A stretch of DNA of 64,000 bases from Hetaerina americana (Eukaryota; Arthropoda; Insecta; Odonata; Calopterygidae). Location: NCBI GenBank assembly GCA_022747635.1, contig JAKTNV010000009.1:29179622-29243621 (forward strand), in the 5' to 3' direction. Below the pieces are notes generated by a model. The model did no database searches, was not told the DNA's origin, and saw nothing but the letters and a program-made list of their open reading frames with translations. Each line of letters opens with the position of its first letter. The stretch's first letter is position 1. The translations under genes and the position numbers were made by a program. This document shows, piece by piece, positions 23,650 to 35,489 of the stretch.

Positions 23650-24630
23650 GCGAGAATGGTGTTGATGCCATTATGAGATGTTCTAATCGATTCAGACACT
23701 TGAAAAAGGATTTCATCATTCTAGTGATAGTATATCGATGGCATATCGATTAGATTACAATCGCGTCACAAAGATTGGCAGTGGCCGAGTAGAATCTTCG
23801 GTGCCTTTGGCTGTGTTCGAGTTTTCCGTCATTTTCTCACGAAAGTCGAAAAGACACACGCCAAACATTCTTCGACAAAAAGAGAAAGCAGCTTACCTAA
23901 TTTGAAAAAATGTAAGATTCTATTCCAGTCCTATGACGAAAAAATTAATTGCGACAACAATAATACTGATTACTCTCTACTTTTTCGTCGCGGTTGGTCA
24001 AAAGTTAATTTGGAGTGGGTCGTTTCACTCGATCTCATCGGGGCTACGTCACCGCCTATGACACACTTATGAACCAAAATGTGGTTTAATTTAATAGGTG
24101 TAATATTTAATCAGTTATTATTTATATAATACTGCGGTATGATATGCACTGTGCCTGTTAGATATCATTAGAGATATTTTATTATAAGCATAAAACAAAT
24201 GATGACGAGACGTTTGTAATGTATGAGAATATGAAAAATGTATCTTCATGCATACATTCAGATGACATTTGCTACAATTCTTTCCCATCTGCTTTGATCA
24301 GGAAGAGCGGTGACTTGCATTTCCTGCCTGGATAATCGAAGGTATACGTGAAATATTCTTTATTCTCTCGATTTTTGAGCGTTACTTTATATATGTGTAA
24401 CTTATGACTCCAAAACTTTCTTCTGAGTTACTAGTTTATCTCATTCTTCATATGCTAGGAGGCAGGGCGCCCATTATTTCGAGTCACAGTTTTTTCCATA
24501 TGCATTTACAAAATAAATAATTAAACATTCTTTAAAGTGACGAGCAAACAATTTGTTTAGCTAGCAATGGTCCAAAAAATAATAAATTTTATCATTTTAC
24601 GATGGATTGTAAATATGAAATGATAGCCAG
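23650..24630. other. unassigned AT-rich DNA
   Basis: No gene, repeat or RNA signature seen. Confidence 0.45.
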
Positions 24631-24631
24631 A

Positions 24632-24738
24632 AAAATCATGAAAACCCAAACCCTAGGTGGAGGAAACCCCAGTGTAGGCGGAAATAAAACCCGCGACCCC
24701 AAGGATAGAGGGCGAATGCATTTCCACGCCGCCGTCTT
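24632..24738 (-). mobile_element. tRNA-derived SINE, family A, degraded copy
   Basis: On the minus strand the segment keeps GGCGGCGTGG (head), GGTCGCGGGTT followed by a damaged B box, CCGCCT, and TTTCCTCCACCTAGGGTTTG. These occur in the same order and nearly the same spacing as the family A copy at 8168-8381. The B box has lost its CGA core (TTTAT instead of TCGAT), so it is probably no longer a polymerase III promoter. The tail is not recognisable. Confidence 0.7.
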
Positions 24739-25059
24739 CAGAGCCAAACAACATCTAAAATAACACGTCCTAAATTTAAAGTTTAGTAAATTGAGAGAGA
24801 GAGAGAGAGGTCTAGCCGCACGTGTATGCACGGCGTAACACACCTTAGACCAATAATGTAGCATCTCGTAGATTATGTAGATGAATTTTCTTCACATTGC
24901 TTCGTTCTCTGCAATTTTAACTCAGCGTATTCTGTATCTCAGGCTATTTATATACTTCAGGCAAAATCAAGGCAACTTGCGTCACTTTTTCTGATGCAGC
25001 AGTAAATGCAAATTAACGGTTGAAATAAAAAAAATGCTTAATGTAACACTCCCGAAACT
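24739..25059. other. unassigned DNA with a short GA run
   Basis: A (GA)n run lies at about 24794-24810; nothing else is recognised. Confidence 0.5.
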
Positions 25060-25072
25060 AAATTCTATTGAA

Positions 25073-25383
25073 GTAGTAGTAGTAGTTTTGAGGGGAGAAG
25101 ACCGGCAGCTGAGGTCATTTGCGCCATAGGGGATGGACAGGAAAGGATGAAGGGTGGAGAGAAACCCGGCGTCGGCATTAGCCTACTCTTTACGAAAAGC
25201 GCCAAGGGGTCCGCAGTTTAACGTCCCATCCGACGGACGGCGTACTCACTCAAAGTGCCCTCCACAAAGCACCTTAAGTAGGGATCGAGATACCTCTGAA
25301 AAATATTCAACACCGCCGGGATTTGAACCTGGGCCCTCTGGGTGGGAAGCCAGTACGTTAGCCCCCGCACCATCTCGATCCCC
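25073..25383 (-). mobile_element. tRNA-derived SINE, family C, with perfect target-site duplication
   Basis: The insertion is bounded by a perfect 13-base direct repeat, AAATTCTATTGAA, at 25060-25072 and 25384-25396. Read on the minus strand it begins with a tRNA-like head (GATCGAGATGGTGCGGGGGC, then CCCAGGTTCAAATCCCGG containing a B box near 25316-25331). About 200 bases of body follow, and it ends in a (CTA)n-type tail, seen as GTAGTAGTAGTAG on the plus strand. Head, internal promoter, simple tail and duplication together make this a textbook SINE insertion of about 311 bases. The intact duplication suggests it is the youngest insertion recognisable here. No second copy was noticed in the window. 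Confidence 0.92.
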
Positions 25384-25399
25384 AAATTCTATTGAAATT

Positions 25400-26480
25400 C
25401 CTAAAAAAGGTAACATATTTCGTCTAATTAGACAAATAGGCTGAGCCAATAGACTCAAAGAAAAAATGAAAGTGTGAATAACAACAAATATTTGAGCTTT
25501 GAGTAATTTAAAGGGATTATTGAAGAAGAAACCATAATTACATGAGTGCATTAACAGAGAGTAAGAGTTCAAATGAAGATGCAAAGTGAATGGATCATAA
25601 ATTCTCTTGAAATGCTGAAAACAATGATTTAGAATGTATATGAGCACATTGAAAGTAATTAATGAAGGGTAAAAAAATAGTCTTATTTAGCTCAAAAATA
25701 TTTCCAAACTATGAAAAGAAAAAAAGCTATGGCTTAACATATTTTAGGAAGTAAAATACCCTCTGGTGCCCTTTTATAGGTTAATTTCTGTGAAATTCAG
25801 CGTTATTAGCCATCAAATTGGCTAGTTGGCCTAAATACTCTGAATAACTTATCACGAAAACTTAAGGCACGTACTTATGTTAAGTATTACGTTCAAACAG
25901 AGTCTTTTTAGTGAACTAATTTTTTTATTCGGTTTTTTAAGGGAAGAAAACCTGATCGTAAACCTTAGTATTCTCCTAGCAACTTTGTTCTTCCTTCCTC
26001 GGATAGCTCTTCGTAAGTTCCTTACCATATCACTGATGGCAAAACCGATGTAGGTATTAGGCAACTTTTAGAATAGAACGGAGACTAAAAATGGTGACTC
26101 AAGGGCGTGGCAGGAGCTTTATCCGGAACAAATAACCTGTCACGGGGACAGAACCATGCCCGGCTAAGCAGTATTTTTCCTACTATCCTGGCCATGAGCT
26201 GGACTTGGGGAAGTTCTTTCCTTTACCCAGCGGTGATTGGCCGTGCGTAATGGGACAGCCTATGCCCCATGACTATCATAAAAAAAGACAGGCGGGTGGA
26301 AGCTTGGGACTCAGTGGTTTTTGACGCGGATGCTTACGCGTTAGTGCGAGCCGGTGATTTTTATTTCGTCTCGTTAGAAAAAAGGATGAGTTTAACGTTC
26401 GTGTGCGTGTGTGTGAGTGTCGATCAAATTGCTTTAAACCGCATGACTATCCACATCAGTATCAACGAAAAGCCCTCCTT
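25400..26480. other. unassigned DNA
   Basis: No gene recognised. A basic 70-residue minus-strand frame at 25852-26064 has no identifiable motif. The stretch 26100-26270 is GC-richer without structure. Confidence 0.45.
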
Positions 26481-27140
26481 GCCCCCATAGCCGTTCTACC
26501 ATTCTACCGTGTGCTCTCTCGTTAACTTTTTACCCCGTCCGTCTGTCACGCACGTCCCCGCCCTTCAAATTACACACCTTATACTCTTTCTCATCCGTCT
26601 CATACTTTTACGTGTCTTCACACCTCCCCTGCCTCACTCCTCTTTCTCACTATCCTCCCACTCCTTTTTTTGATTGAGGGGCGGAGGGGTGAGAATTCGT
26701 AGCGCGCGTAATTTTTTTGTTCAACCTCACTTATTTCCTCCCCCACCTTGACCAACGACTTCCCTCCAGCGCCGCTGCCTTCAGAGTAGGGACGGAGGAA
26801 GCCTCCTTACCTTGCGAAAGAAACTTAGTCATCCTCTTTTCAGTAGCAACACAAAACTGTCTTTCCTCCAACCCATCCCATTACCCTTCCTGCCCCTCTC
26901 TCTCCATCTCCCAAACCTCTCATGTTTCCCCCTACACAAGCCTCGGGGTCTTCATCTTCACCACCCCTCCTCCCTCAAACCCCTGCTCCGATGCGGCGGC
27001 CCTTCCTCCCAGTCATCGGGATGGTCCTTCAATTTCACCGCAGTCCGCAACCCCGCCACATCGGCGGACGGTCCGGGAGAAGGGGAGGGTATGGATGGAT
27101 CAGGGCCGGCCCAAGTGAAGTGGACGGGTAGTCTAAAGGC
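26480..27140. other. skewed island 6: pyrimidine-rich then purine-rich
   Basis: The plus strand is C/T-rich from 26500 to about 27000 and becomes G/A-rich at 27050-27130, the opposite order to islands 1, 3, 10 and 11. Long frames (26717-27118, 26812-27162, 27035-27337) are compositional. Confidence 0.7.
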
Positions 27141-27730
27141 TTGCTATTACTCTCGTGGGTGACAAAGCTGTTTCCTTGTGCCGTTGTCAGTTTCTCCCGG
27201 AGCATTCTTAGTCCGTGCTTAGTTAGCAATACGGTGGCGGGGCCACTGCGAAAGAGACCATTGTGTTCCCAATGGCCTCCTGCCTGACTCCTCTTCAACT
27301 GGGTCGTATGTACGAGGAGAAAAAAAGCTAATAGCATTAATGCTTCGAGTTTCCTTTGACATAATCTATGTTGCGTTGCAAATTAATAGGACATTTGTTA
27401 ATTTTTTAAGAATTTTGAAATATTTTTTTCATTAAGAGCGGTTATTTCACTATTCCCCTTTCTTTTGTTTGATTTGATCGAGTTACGAGAAAGAAAAAGT
27501 AAGTACTTTTAAAGTGGAGGGTGGGAGAGAGGTTTGGTGGGCGTGAGGAGAAGAATACACCTTCGTGAGTTGACCCTCTTGCTCTTCGTCTATAATGACA
27601 ACGGCAATTTAATTTGCCATATTTTCGTTTTACTTTTTGGCTTGTTTGGTAATTCGGAGAGAATCAATTCACTAACAAGCAATTAATTTGTATTAATACG
27701 GACTTCTCTGTCGAAATAACTCAAATTTTA
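27141..27730. other. unassigned DNA
   Basis: No gene or repeat recognised. Confidence 0.45.
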
Positions 27731-27734
27731 ACTC

Positions 27735-28390
27735 AAATAACTACTTAATACCCCGCAAGCTGCCGCAATTGCGTGTGGCTGGGGGTGTTAGGACACCACC
27801 CGTAATTTAGAAAGAAAAGAAAAAAATACCGCAAGCAAAAGCCAATAATTCATGCATCCACAAAAAAAAAACTTGGCATACATTCATGCAAGAACACGTA
27901 TACCCCACACACATGCAAACACAAACTACCAACTATAACATACGCATGCACCTACAAGTATACCTAACATCTTTGCAGTGTTTAATTTTGTTCCGACTTG
28001 TAAATGCAACGTTTTTAATATTTCTAGAGTGACTTCGGTTTCTTACTATTACGATTTCTGATTGTTCGGGGAAAGAAGGAGTATTTGTATCTATCTGTAC
28101 TGGAGTCTATCTCCCTTATTTTATCTTTGTGGTCTGATCTACCTAAGTAGTGGGGGGCCATTATAATTCCTTCAGTGTCACAGTTAAACTCATTTGTTCT
28201 GAACCTTTCTAAAAGTCTAAGCCTCGCTTGTTCTCTCCGCACTTCAAGTGATTCCCAGCCTAAATCCCTTAAGAGACCAGTCACCCTTGTGTTATTATCA
28301 GTACAATTTTTAACAAATGTAGCGGATTTTCTCTGGACTTTATCTAATTCTTTTTGCCAAATTTTCTCTCAAGGATCCCAAATACTTGCG
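27735..28390 (-). pseudogene. CR1/L2-like retrotransposon 3' fragment
   Basis: A close relative of the copies at 1606-2311 and 56850-57597. The minus-strand frame 28284-28024 reads TGLLRDLGWESLEVRREQAR, RFRTNEFNCDTEGIIMAPHY and GRSDHKDKIREID, the reverse-transcriptase C-terminus. Upstream coding sequence continues to GGATCCCAAATACTTGCG and then stops matching at 28390, the 5' truncation point. The 3' end keeps the hairpin GGTGTTAGGACACC and a TAATACCCCGCAAGC terminus at 27740-27800, but the tail is reduced to ACTCAAATAACTAC. No catalytic domain is present. Confidence 0.9.
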
Positions 28391-30200
28391 ACCCTATTAT
28401 TTCACATATCCCTCAAAAATGACATGAACGTGTATTAATCTCAATTTTTACGATTAATGTGCACAAATGACTATAAAATTCTTTTTCAGAATGAAAATTT
28501 GATCGTAAATGCCAAGGTGCGTCTTTAGCCACAATGAATTTTCATACTTGCATCTGCATAATTTCCTGTTTTCGTAGAGTAATGTCGTATTAAGTGGCCA
28601 TGACCTTAAAGAGAGCTTCGAATATACCTATAAAGCGATTGACTCGTGCGGGACTTATCAAGTACACAACAATTGTAGCTTTTTAATAATAGTAAATTAT
28701 TGGAGGAAAATAATGTAAATAATAGCGATCCAGTGAGTAGCTCACCGTAGATATTCATTCGTATCTCAGGCAAGATACCGCATAATATAAGACAACCATA
28801 CAATATAATGTGGAATACTCTTCTTTCACTAGTTAATAACTCGTGAAATTAGATTATGCTTTCAATTTCCTCTTGACTGAACTCTAAGTGTGTATTTCCG
28901 ATTAAAAATAATATCTGGTAAATTTACTTCGACAAATTTTTGTGAGCGAACATCATAATTTGGGATTAATCGGGTGAAAATACTTGGTGAACGGACGGAA
29001 GAGTTCATTGAAATTCTTTATAGCATTCACGCCGTTCCATTTCGGGATGGAGAAGTTACAATAAGTCCTTAATGTTGGCTTTTTCAGGGAATTTAACCCT
29101 TTTAACACCCTTTCCCACACCTCCCTGTCCTTGCACTTTTCTCGCCTCAGTCACGCTCATAGGTACACGCTCATTCATTCCTATTAGGTAGCTTTTTAAA
29201 TATTCTTTTAAGGACGTCCTCTTCCTCTGATTTAAGTTTTATAAGTTATTTTCTTGTGAAAATTGGCATAAAATTATCAAATTTCACGCATTTCCTCAGA
29301 AATGTTTTGAAGTTTAGGTTTATTCATGAAGAAAATATCACTAATCGAATCAGATTTTAATTTGATTAACCCTTCCATCCCATTGAAATAAAAAAATTAA
29401 ATAGAAAGTTACCCAGAAGTTCTGTTTTTACAATGTGAAATTATTGCTATAAAGCTATATTATGCACCTATAAACATTTCTTCAATGAAGATATTTTCTC
29501 ATGTAATATGCTAATTTAACATAATATTCACATTTTAAAGATTTAAATTCCATTATTTGGAGTCTCACCCTTGGCAACAAAAATAAATTAGTGTCTAAGC
29601 TTAGAATATTGATACCAAGTAGTCGGCCGCGAGCCGTCATGGCCTTTCGCAGACATCCCCGATGACTAACTCCTTCGGAGCGTCCCTCGCTGGACGTGGA
29701 GGGAGTAAGGCCAGAAAGACGGCTCGTGGAAATGAAAACATTGTCCGAAGGCAAACAATCTCCCTTTCCTCCTTGCCATATGTTGACGCTTCTCTCTCAC
29801 TGAATGATAGGCAGATTTCTTTGTTTTCCGAACGATGTTTTCCCTGCCGCTTGTTTTATTCAAGGAATCATGAAGTGTCGTTTCCGTCATTCTTTTCCCA
29901 TGGATACTTTTCTTAAAGGAATTCACCCGCCAATGAAAACTTTAATTATAATATTAACAAGTCATCAGAGTAGTCTTCTTTTTCTAATCTTCTCCAATTG
30001 CACATAAAGGTGTTCGTGTATGCTTCTGTAATTAGTCACATTATACTTTTTTGAATCGTAAAATGGGGCAGTTAAGTACGTCTACATTTATAAAATATCC
30101 CAAAAGTCGTCGTAACAATGTGTGGTGGGGGTAACAAGAGGAAGGCGCGAGAGTGTCATGAGGGGGTGTTCCCCCATGTTCTTCCCTGTGTTCCCCTGGT
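28391..30200. other. unassigned AT-rich DNA
   Basis: Nearly 2 kb without a recognisable gene or repeat. Antisense-paired frames at 29662-29916 and 29666-29926 have no motif. Confidence 0.45.
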
Positions 30201-30205
30201 ACGTA

Positions 30206-30330
30206 TTACTTTGAGGCTCCAATTATTCGTTCGATTAGGTAAATCTCCAACTCGAGGCAGTAATATACACGAGATATTTCCATCATGACACATAGATCTT
30301 GAAATACAGTCCTAAAGTCCAGAAGTACAG
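30206..30330 (-). pseudogene. possible reverse-transcriptase fragment (palm A region)
   Basis: The minus-strand translation VLLDFRTVFQDL...ISRVYYCLELEIYLIERII loosely follows the LLDF.KAFD......L...L.....LI..I pattern around the first catalytic aspartate of non-LTR reverse transcriptases. The hydrophobic spacing fits, but the second conserved aspartate is absent and there is no flanking support, so this is a tentative call. Confidence 0.35.
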
Positions 30331-30396
30331 TGAGGATGAAGGAGTCCTTCTTTTCCGTCCGTCCCAAAATGAGGATGAAGGAGTCCTTCATCCTCA
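30331..30396. repeat. 20-bp direct repeat ending in a perfect 27-base palindrome
   Basis: TGAGGATGAAGGAGTCCTTC occurs at 30331-30350 and again at 30370-30389. The second copy extends into a perfect palindrome, with 13-base arms at 30370-30382 and 30384-30396 around a single G. Confidence 0.95.
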
Positions 30397-30506
30397 CGGA
30401 GACTATTTTTGTTATTTCTATGAAGCTATATTTTTTATCAATTAAAGCTGAATTCCCGAAAATGGCCGAAGAAAAGTGTGAGGTACATCTGATTATTCAA
30501 GAAATG

Positions 30507-31080
30507 GTATTTAAACAGACTTGGGTTAAAATTAAGAAACGGATTCCCAGGATTGGCAACGTTTATTGCCGATTCCCGCACCCATGGGATTTGTTATAAA
30601 TTGTCATAAACATTCCATTTAACGTAGAGGGATCCAGATGCACATCTCTTGTAAATTGAAAGATTCGTAAGAGCCGGTAGGGTACATGGGAGCGGTTTGA
30701 GTGGTTTCGGTGTTAACATTTCTTCAATTGCATGTGATAGTGGATCAATTGTGACTCCATTTTAATAATTTGTTCATATTAGTTTATGGATATGTATTTA
30801 AATAGACTTGGGTTATAATTAAGAAACGTATTCCCAGGGTTGGCAACGTTTATTGCCAATTCCCGTACCCATGGGATTTGTTATAAATTGTTATAAAAAT
30901 TCCATTTAACGTAAAGGGATCCAGATTCACAAATCTTGTAAATTGAAAGTGTCGTAAGCGCCGAGAGGGTACAAGGGAGCGGTTAGAGTGGTTTCGGTGT
31001 TAACATTTCTTCAATTACATGTGATAGTGGATCAATTGTGACTCCATTTTAATAATTTGTTCTTATTAGTTGATGGATCC
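30507..31080 (+). repeat. 287-bp unit duplicated in tandem
   Basis: Unit 1 (30507-30793) and unit 2 (30794-31080) have the same length and align without visible net gaps over their whole extent; I judge identity at around 90 per cent by eye. Shared blocks include GGCAACGTTTATTGCC (itself a small hairpin), CCATGGGATTTGTTATAAAT, GTGGTTTCGGTGTTAACATT and GTGATAGTGGATCAATTGTG. No coding frame is conserved between the units. The exact juxtaposition suggests a satellite-like dimer or unequal exchange rather than two independent insertions. Confidence 0.95.
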
Positions 31081-31560
31081 GCACTTAACACATTCTATTC
31101 AAAGGGCAACATTACGCACTGTAATTGAGGTCCTTTCCACATGGCAATCTGGAAATGGATCAGATTCCCTAGCAAAAATCTAAAGTCACCTATGGGAGTC
31201 ACATCAGGACCATTGACGTAGAGATGATGGTAAACTAGTCAGATTACAGGGTGAATTTTTCAACTTCTAATTATTCAAGAACGTTCATATATTCCCCATT
31301 TGGCTTTCCATGCATTAATTCGCGATTTTATTTCTGGCCGGCAACCTTCACAAATACTTTTAGATGACGGTCGTAAGAAGCCTTCCTCACTTAGTCATGG
31401 TGTTGATGGTATGTTGAAGAATGTGATATTTAAGAGAAAGTTGTCAATAGAGTTAGAGGGAGGAAAAATATAAGCATTTTGTAGGGAATAAAGAGAATGT
31501 ACGCCAATTGAATAAACGTTTATTTTAATTAATGCCATCATTTTGTCTTGATGGTCGTTG
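31081..31560. other. unassigned AT-rich DNA
   Basis: No motif recognised. Confidence 0.45.
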
Positions 31561-31620
31561 ACAAGAAATATGGGTAAATTTGTGCCCATCCAAACCTAAC
31601 TGAAATGGTAGACTACCAAA
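31561..31620 (+). repeat. short repeat family S, partial copy
   Basis: Contains TTGTGCCCATCCAAACCTAA and GGTAGACTACC, aligning with the 3' half of the family S copies at 3735 and 51855. The 5' half is not convincingly conserved. Confidence 0.5.
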
Positions 31621-31969
31621 TAATGTAATACCATCGAAGGACAGTTTCATCAGTCTTTTGGACAAAAATTGGCGCGTAGAGGAGAGCATGAGACAGCGAG
31701 AAATAAAAAATGTATTTAATGAAAACACCAGGGGTTCCGTTTTCAAAAATACAAGTCAATTTACGAGCCCTTGTAATATGCTCAATATGGCTCATCTAAT
31801 GATGATTAACCTGTTTCAACTCAGTACTTCTCACGTCTTCGTTGTGTAGGGCTTGGAATTTTTTTCATGCACATTCACCCAATTTTTTTGGCAGTCGTAA
31901 ATTGCCCGGTAGATTTGAAAAGCTGGACTCTGAACACCTCTCGTACCTTCCCTGGAAGAAAGAATATAA

Positions 31970-32530
31970 GACGTTGGGAGGGGGGGGGGCTTATAAGAGC
32001 GGAGTGCCTAAGCACAGGAGAGTGATGCTACGATGGGGTCAGGGGCAGGGGATGCTCCCGGGCGGGATGAGATTAAGCCGGGAAGCGAGGAGCAGAGGGT
32101 GGCTAGCGGCCACTGGACGAAGGGATGGATGCACCGAAAGGGAGTTTTGGCAGACAAAGAGGGTTTCGGGTGTGCTGGATGGGGGGAAGAAGGGGGAGAG
32201 GATGGCGGTGGCGGAAGAGATTGGCCGTGCGTGCCTGTGTGGGGTCGAAGGGGCGGGATAGAGAGGGAGAAATCCTCTTTCGTGAAGAATGGGAGGGATG
32301 GGGAGGGAGGCAGGGGTCCGTGGGGAGATGGGAATTATAGGCGAGGGCAGGTGAAAGGGAAAATGGGGTCGACGGATCTCCCAAGTCAAGATATGGGTGA
32401 AGTTCAGAGGGTATATATAGCACAGTAGATAGGACGAATAAAAGAAGCCATTTCACCAGGAGTGAGTGCCCTTTTGTTAAGTGGTCATGTAGCGAAAGGG
32501 GGAGGGGTGGTGAGGGCAAAAGAACGACTT
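31970..32530. other. skewed island 7: purine-rich with a G10 run
   Basis: G/A-dominated plus strand with ten consecutive G at 31980-31989. Overlapping frames on both strands (31842-32261, 32033-32428, 32103-32519) are composition-driven: Gly/Arg/Trp/Glu on one strand, Pro/Ser/His on the other. Confidence 0.75.
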
Positions 32531-34095
32531 CTCCCGGTGTCTAATAGGAAAATAATTGAACATGGCAGGGACTCTTTAAATATCAATTTGTACTCTAGAT
32601 GGGAGTCTCTAAAATTCAAAAAGTCCCCCAGTGGGTGCAGTTTACCTCGCAGGTGCGAAATTATATGGTGCATTATATATCTTATTTAGCTCGTGCGAAA
32701 CTTTGTCCCTTCCATAAAGGATGCTGTTGTGCAGGCTGCAGATGATTGCCTATTTCTAGTATCCGCTCCCATTCGTAACGGAAGTGATATTTTGCTCCTT
32801 GGTCGTGTTTTGGCGTTTAACCTTATTTTTTCCTTCATTTCCAAATGAGACGATTAAAAACTGGGGCAGATAAACCAAGGCACATATGTTCGTTTATCAC
32901 TCTAATATGACAGCGGGAGGGATAAAAATGTTTCCAGCGTATCAATTAATGTGTAAGGAATAAGCAAATTTTGTTTTAAACGGCTAATACCTTATATATG
33001 TTTAGGGCTAACAGGTTTAGCGGGACTGGATTGACTTTCATTGTAACATGAATTATATAGAGAAGTATAATAGTATTTGGACATCATGAAGTACAACATT
33101 CATTTCCGCCTACGTGCTGCTCTGCAGGCTGTCACGAGTTCGTGCGGCTAGCATGCATCACTGGTGCATAAATATTTTCCAGCTAGATCACAATATTTTG
33201 CTTAGTCTGATATGGTGTTTTGAATTCCATGGGAAAGTTCAGTTTTTATCTCGCATCGGCTTATTTACTGTATACCAAAGTGGGTGGATACATTCGCTAG
33301 CAATTTTAACTACATTTTAAACAATATATCAGAATATTTCTACATTGCGATAATATTGCCTCTATACCTTTAAATTCCATTCCTAATTTGCAAACAATTT
33401 TTTTTCTGGCGCCAATTTACGATACTCCTTTTATCGCTCCTTATATATATTACATAAATAATTCCTTTTTTGATTTTGTACTTAGTCCTCTTACAAAAAG
33501 CGCGACGTATTCGTTATGAATTTATCAAGATTTCCGTATTGTGTTAACAGCAATTTAGTTCAATACTAATTCTTCGGCCTTGACGATGGATGGAACTGGT
33601 ATTTATTAATTTCCAATAGCTGTTTTTCATGATGGGGAAAACTTCAATTCTGTATGATTATTGCCCATCTAGTACACTTTCACACATGGCCCACAAGAGG
33701 GTTTAGCAATTTACATAAATAAATCGACTGACAACGCAGCCAACGATGCTTGAAAACTGCTAATTACAATTTAAAAACTATTTCAATGAACCCACATTTT
33801 TATTGGCCACATTACCCTTTACCCGCTTTTTTATATTTTTGTGGGATGTTTTTAGTTCCGCATATCATGCTTAGTTCCTGAGATGATTCGACGTTCCTCA
33901 CTGAGAATGATAAGGCTAGTTCTTTCCATGTATTTTATTTTAATTTATTTGAAATTAGTATCTTTTTAATCATCAATCTGATTACAGTTATCCAAACTAA
34001 CATTATGGACTTTCCAAAATGAGGAGCTTGGGTCTTTGTCAATACAATTTTCATTGAATCTCCTCAGTAACCGTGCAAGCGAAGAAACGCAAACG
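32531..34095. other. unassigned AT-rich DNA
   Basis: No gene, repeat or RNA signature recognised in about 1.5 kb. Confidence 0.45.
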
Positions 34096-34099
34096 CTAC

Positions 34100-34155
34100 G
34101 TCACCGTCGCGTGACCACAATGCGAATAATCGCATTGTGGTCACGGGACGGTGAC
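34100..34155. repeat. 56-base hairpin, 26-base arms with one mismatch
   Basis: The left arm (34100-34125) and right arm (34130-34155) are complementary at 25 of 26 positions around the four-base loop ATAA. The arms are GC-rich for this region (GTCACCGT at the outer end, CACAATGCGA at the inner end). It has no coding sense and matches no transposon terminus I recognise. Such a structure could extrude as a cruciform, form a stable RNA stem or be the collapsed remnant of a foldback element. Confidence 0.95.
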
Positions 34156-34159
34156 AGCC

Positions 34160-35000
34160 AATAGATAGCCCGCTTTAGAAACTATGGTAGCATGTCTCAA
34201 TATCACTCATAATTCGTTACCCTGGGGGCCAAGTTAATGTAGTTGTTCTTCATCATATTATATTTTTGGGAAATCATTTATACATCCAGAGAAATGAAAA
34301 TGTCATCAGAGATTATCAAAAACATTGGTTTATAGCCGTCCTTTAAGCCATCACGATGTCTTGTCGTTCACTTCAACCCGTAATTGTTGGTGATATTTTT
34401 TGCCGCTTTTCGTGATTCCTTTTCCTCCGTCTTTGGCAATTCTTCTCTTCGGGTGGTCTTCAGTCCAGCATGCTTCCAGAAATGTCTAATGAATAAAATC
34501 ATCGACTGAAATTCATAAGGTATTCAAACTTCACATTGTGGTATCATCGCATTTTCACTAAAGGAAAGGAATCTACCTTAAATCCCTGACCAAGGTTTCG
34601 ATAGGTGACGCAGTATTTTCAAGAATTACGTTTGAAAACTAAGCCGGTGGATGAAAAATGTTCTGTGGACCTTATAAAAGTGTTTCATTCCAAGTGCCCA
34701 AGCCATTAACCTGTTAACATTAAAATATGCACTATTGATTAGAAAATCTGTGGAAGTAAAGTTCAAGTTCAAACCGAACATGATAAAACAACACGTCCGA
34801 AAATGATACCAATCTGTTGGCAGAGGTTTGGAGTGTTTTTTTATATTTGAATATATACATATTTTTAAATCAATTTGCTTAATAGTCAAGTCGTGGTTGC
34901 TAAGTCTGTCGATTTTAATGGAACACTAGCATCCATCTTTACATTGCGACGAACTTTGAGACCTTCGGGTCTCCGCCCGAATCCTCTGCGGTGGGTTAGA
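34160..35000. other. unassigned AT-rich DNA
   Basis: Only a small stem, GAGACC...GGTCTC, near 34959-34974 is visible. Confidence 0.45.
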
Positions 35001-35019
35001 GATGACGGCCTAGGTATTT

Positions 35020-35480
35020 GAGATGGAGTGAGCACCTCCACACACATCTCAAGGTGGACCTAAACAGTGCTGAGTCAACAAGAGAGGCGACGTTGCGACG
35101 TGGCAACATCACAATCTCGCCCGTTATCGAGGATGTGGAGACGATGCGAGGGAGAGAGAAAAGACAGCGGCGGCAAACTGTCTACCAGGGTCCCGCCGCC
35201 GCCGGGTCTGGCTGACCCAACCCCTCATCCCCTCGGGCCCGAAGGCATTTTGGAGGCTACGGCAGTTGGGGGAGGACAAGGAGGTAGATGGGGTGAGTGG
35301 CCGTCTGGGGTGGCCTCCCGAATGGGGGAGGAAGACGAGGGTATTCGGCCGCGTTGGACAGGACCCCGTGACTCCGTTGAATCTGACCTCAGGAGTACAA
35401 CTCCGTCGACGACGGCAGGTCATGATCATCTCCGGCGTCTTTCTAACACTCCAAACCTCCGTCCCATATCCTCCGTGCCC
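35020..35480. other. GC-rich CpG island 8
   Basis: CpG-rich with a CGCCGCCGCCGGG core near 35192-35206 and a G/A-rich plus strand from 35260 to 35350. Frames on both strands (35067-35519 +, 35124-35429 -) overlap antisense and have no domain. Confidence 0.65.
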
Positions 35481-35489
35481 TTCTCGTTG

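Noticed and set aside
25852..26064. Basic 70-residue minus-strand frame
   Set aside because: Lys/Arg-rich but without any nucleic-acid-binding motif I can name; likely chance.
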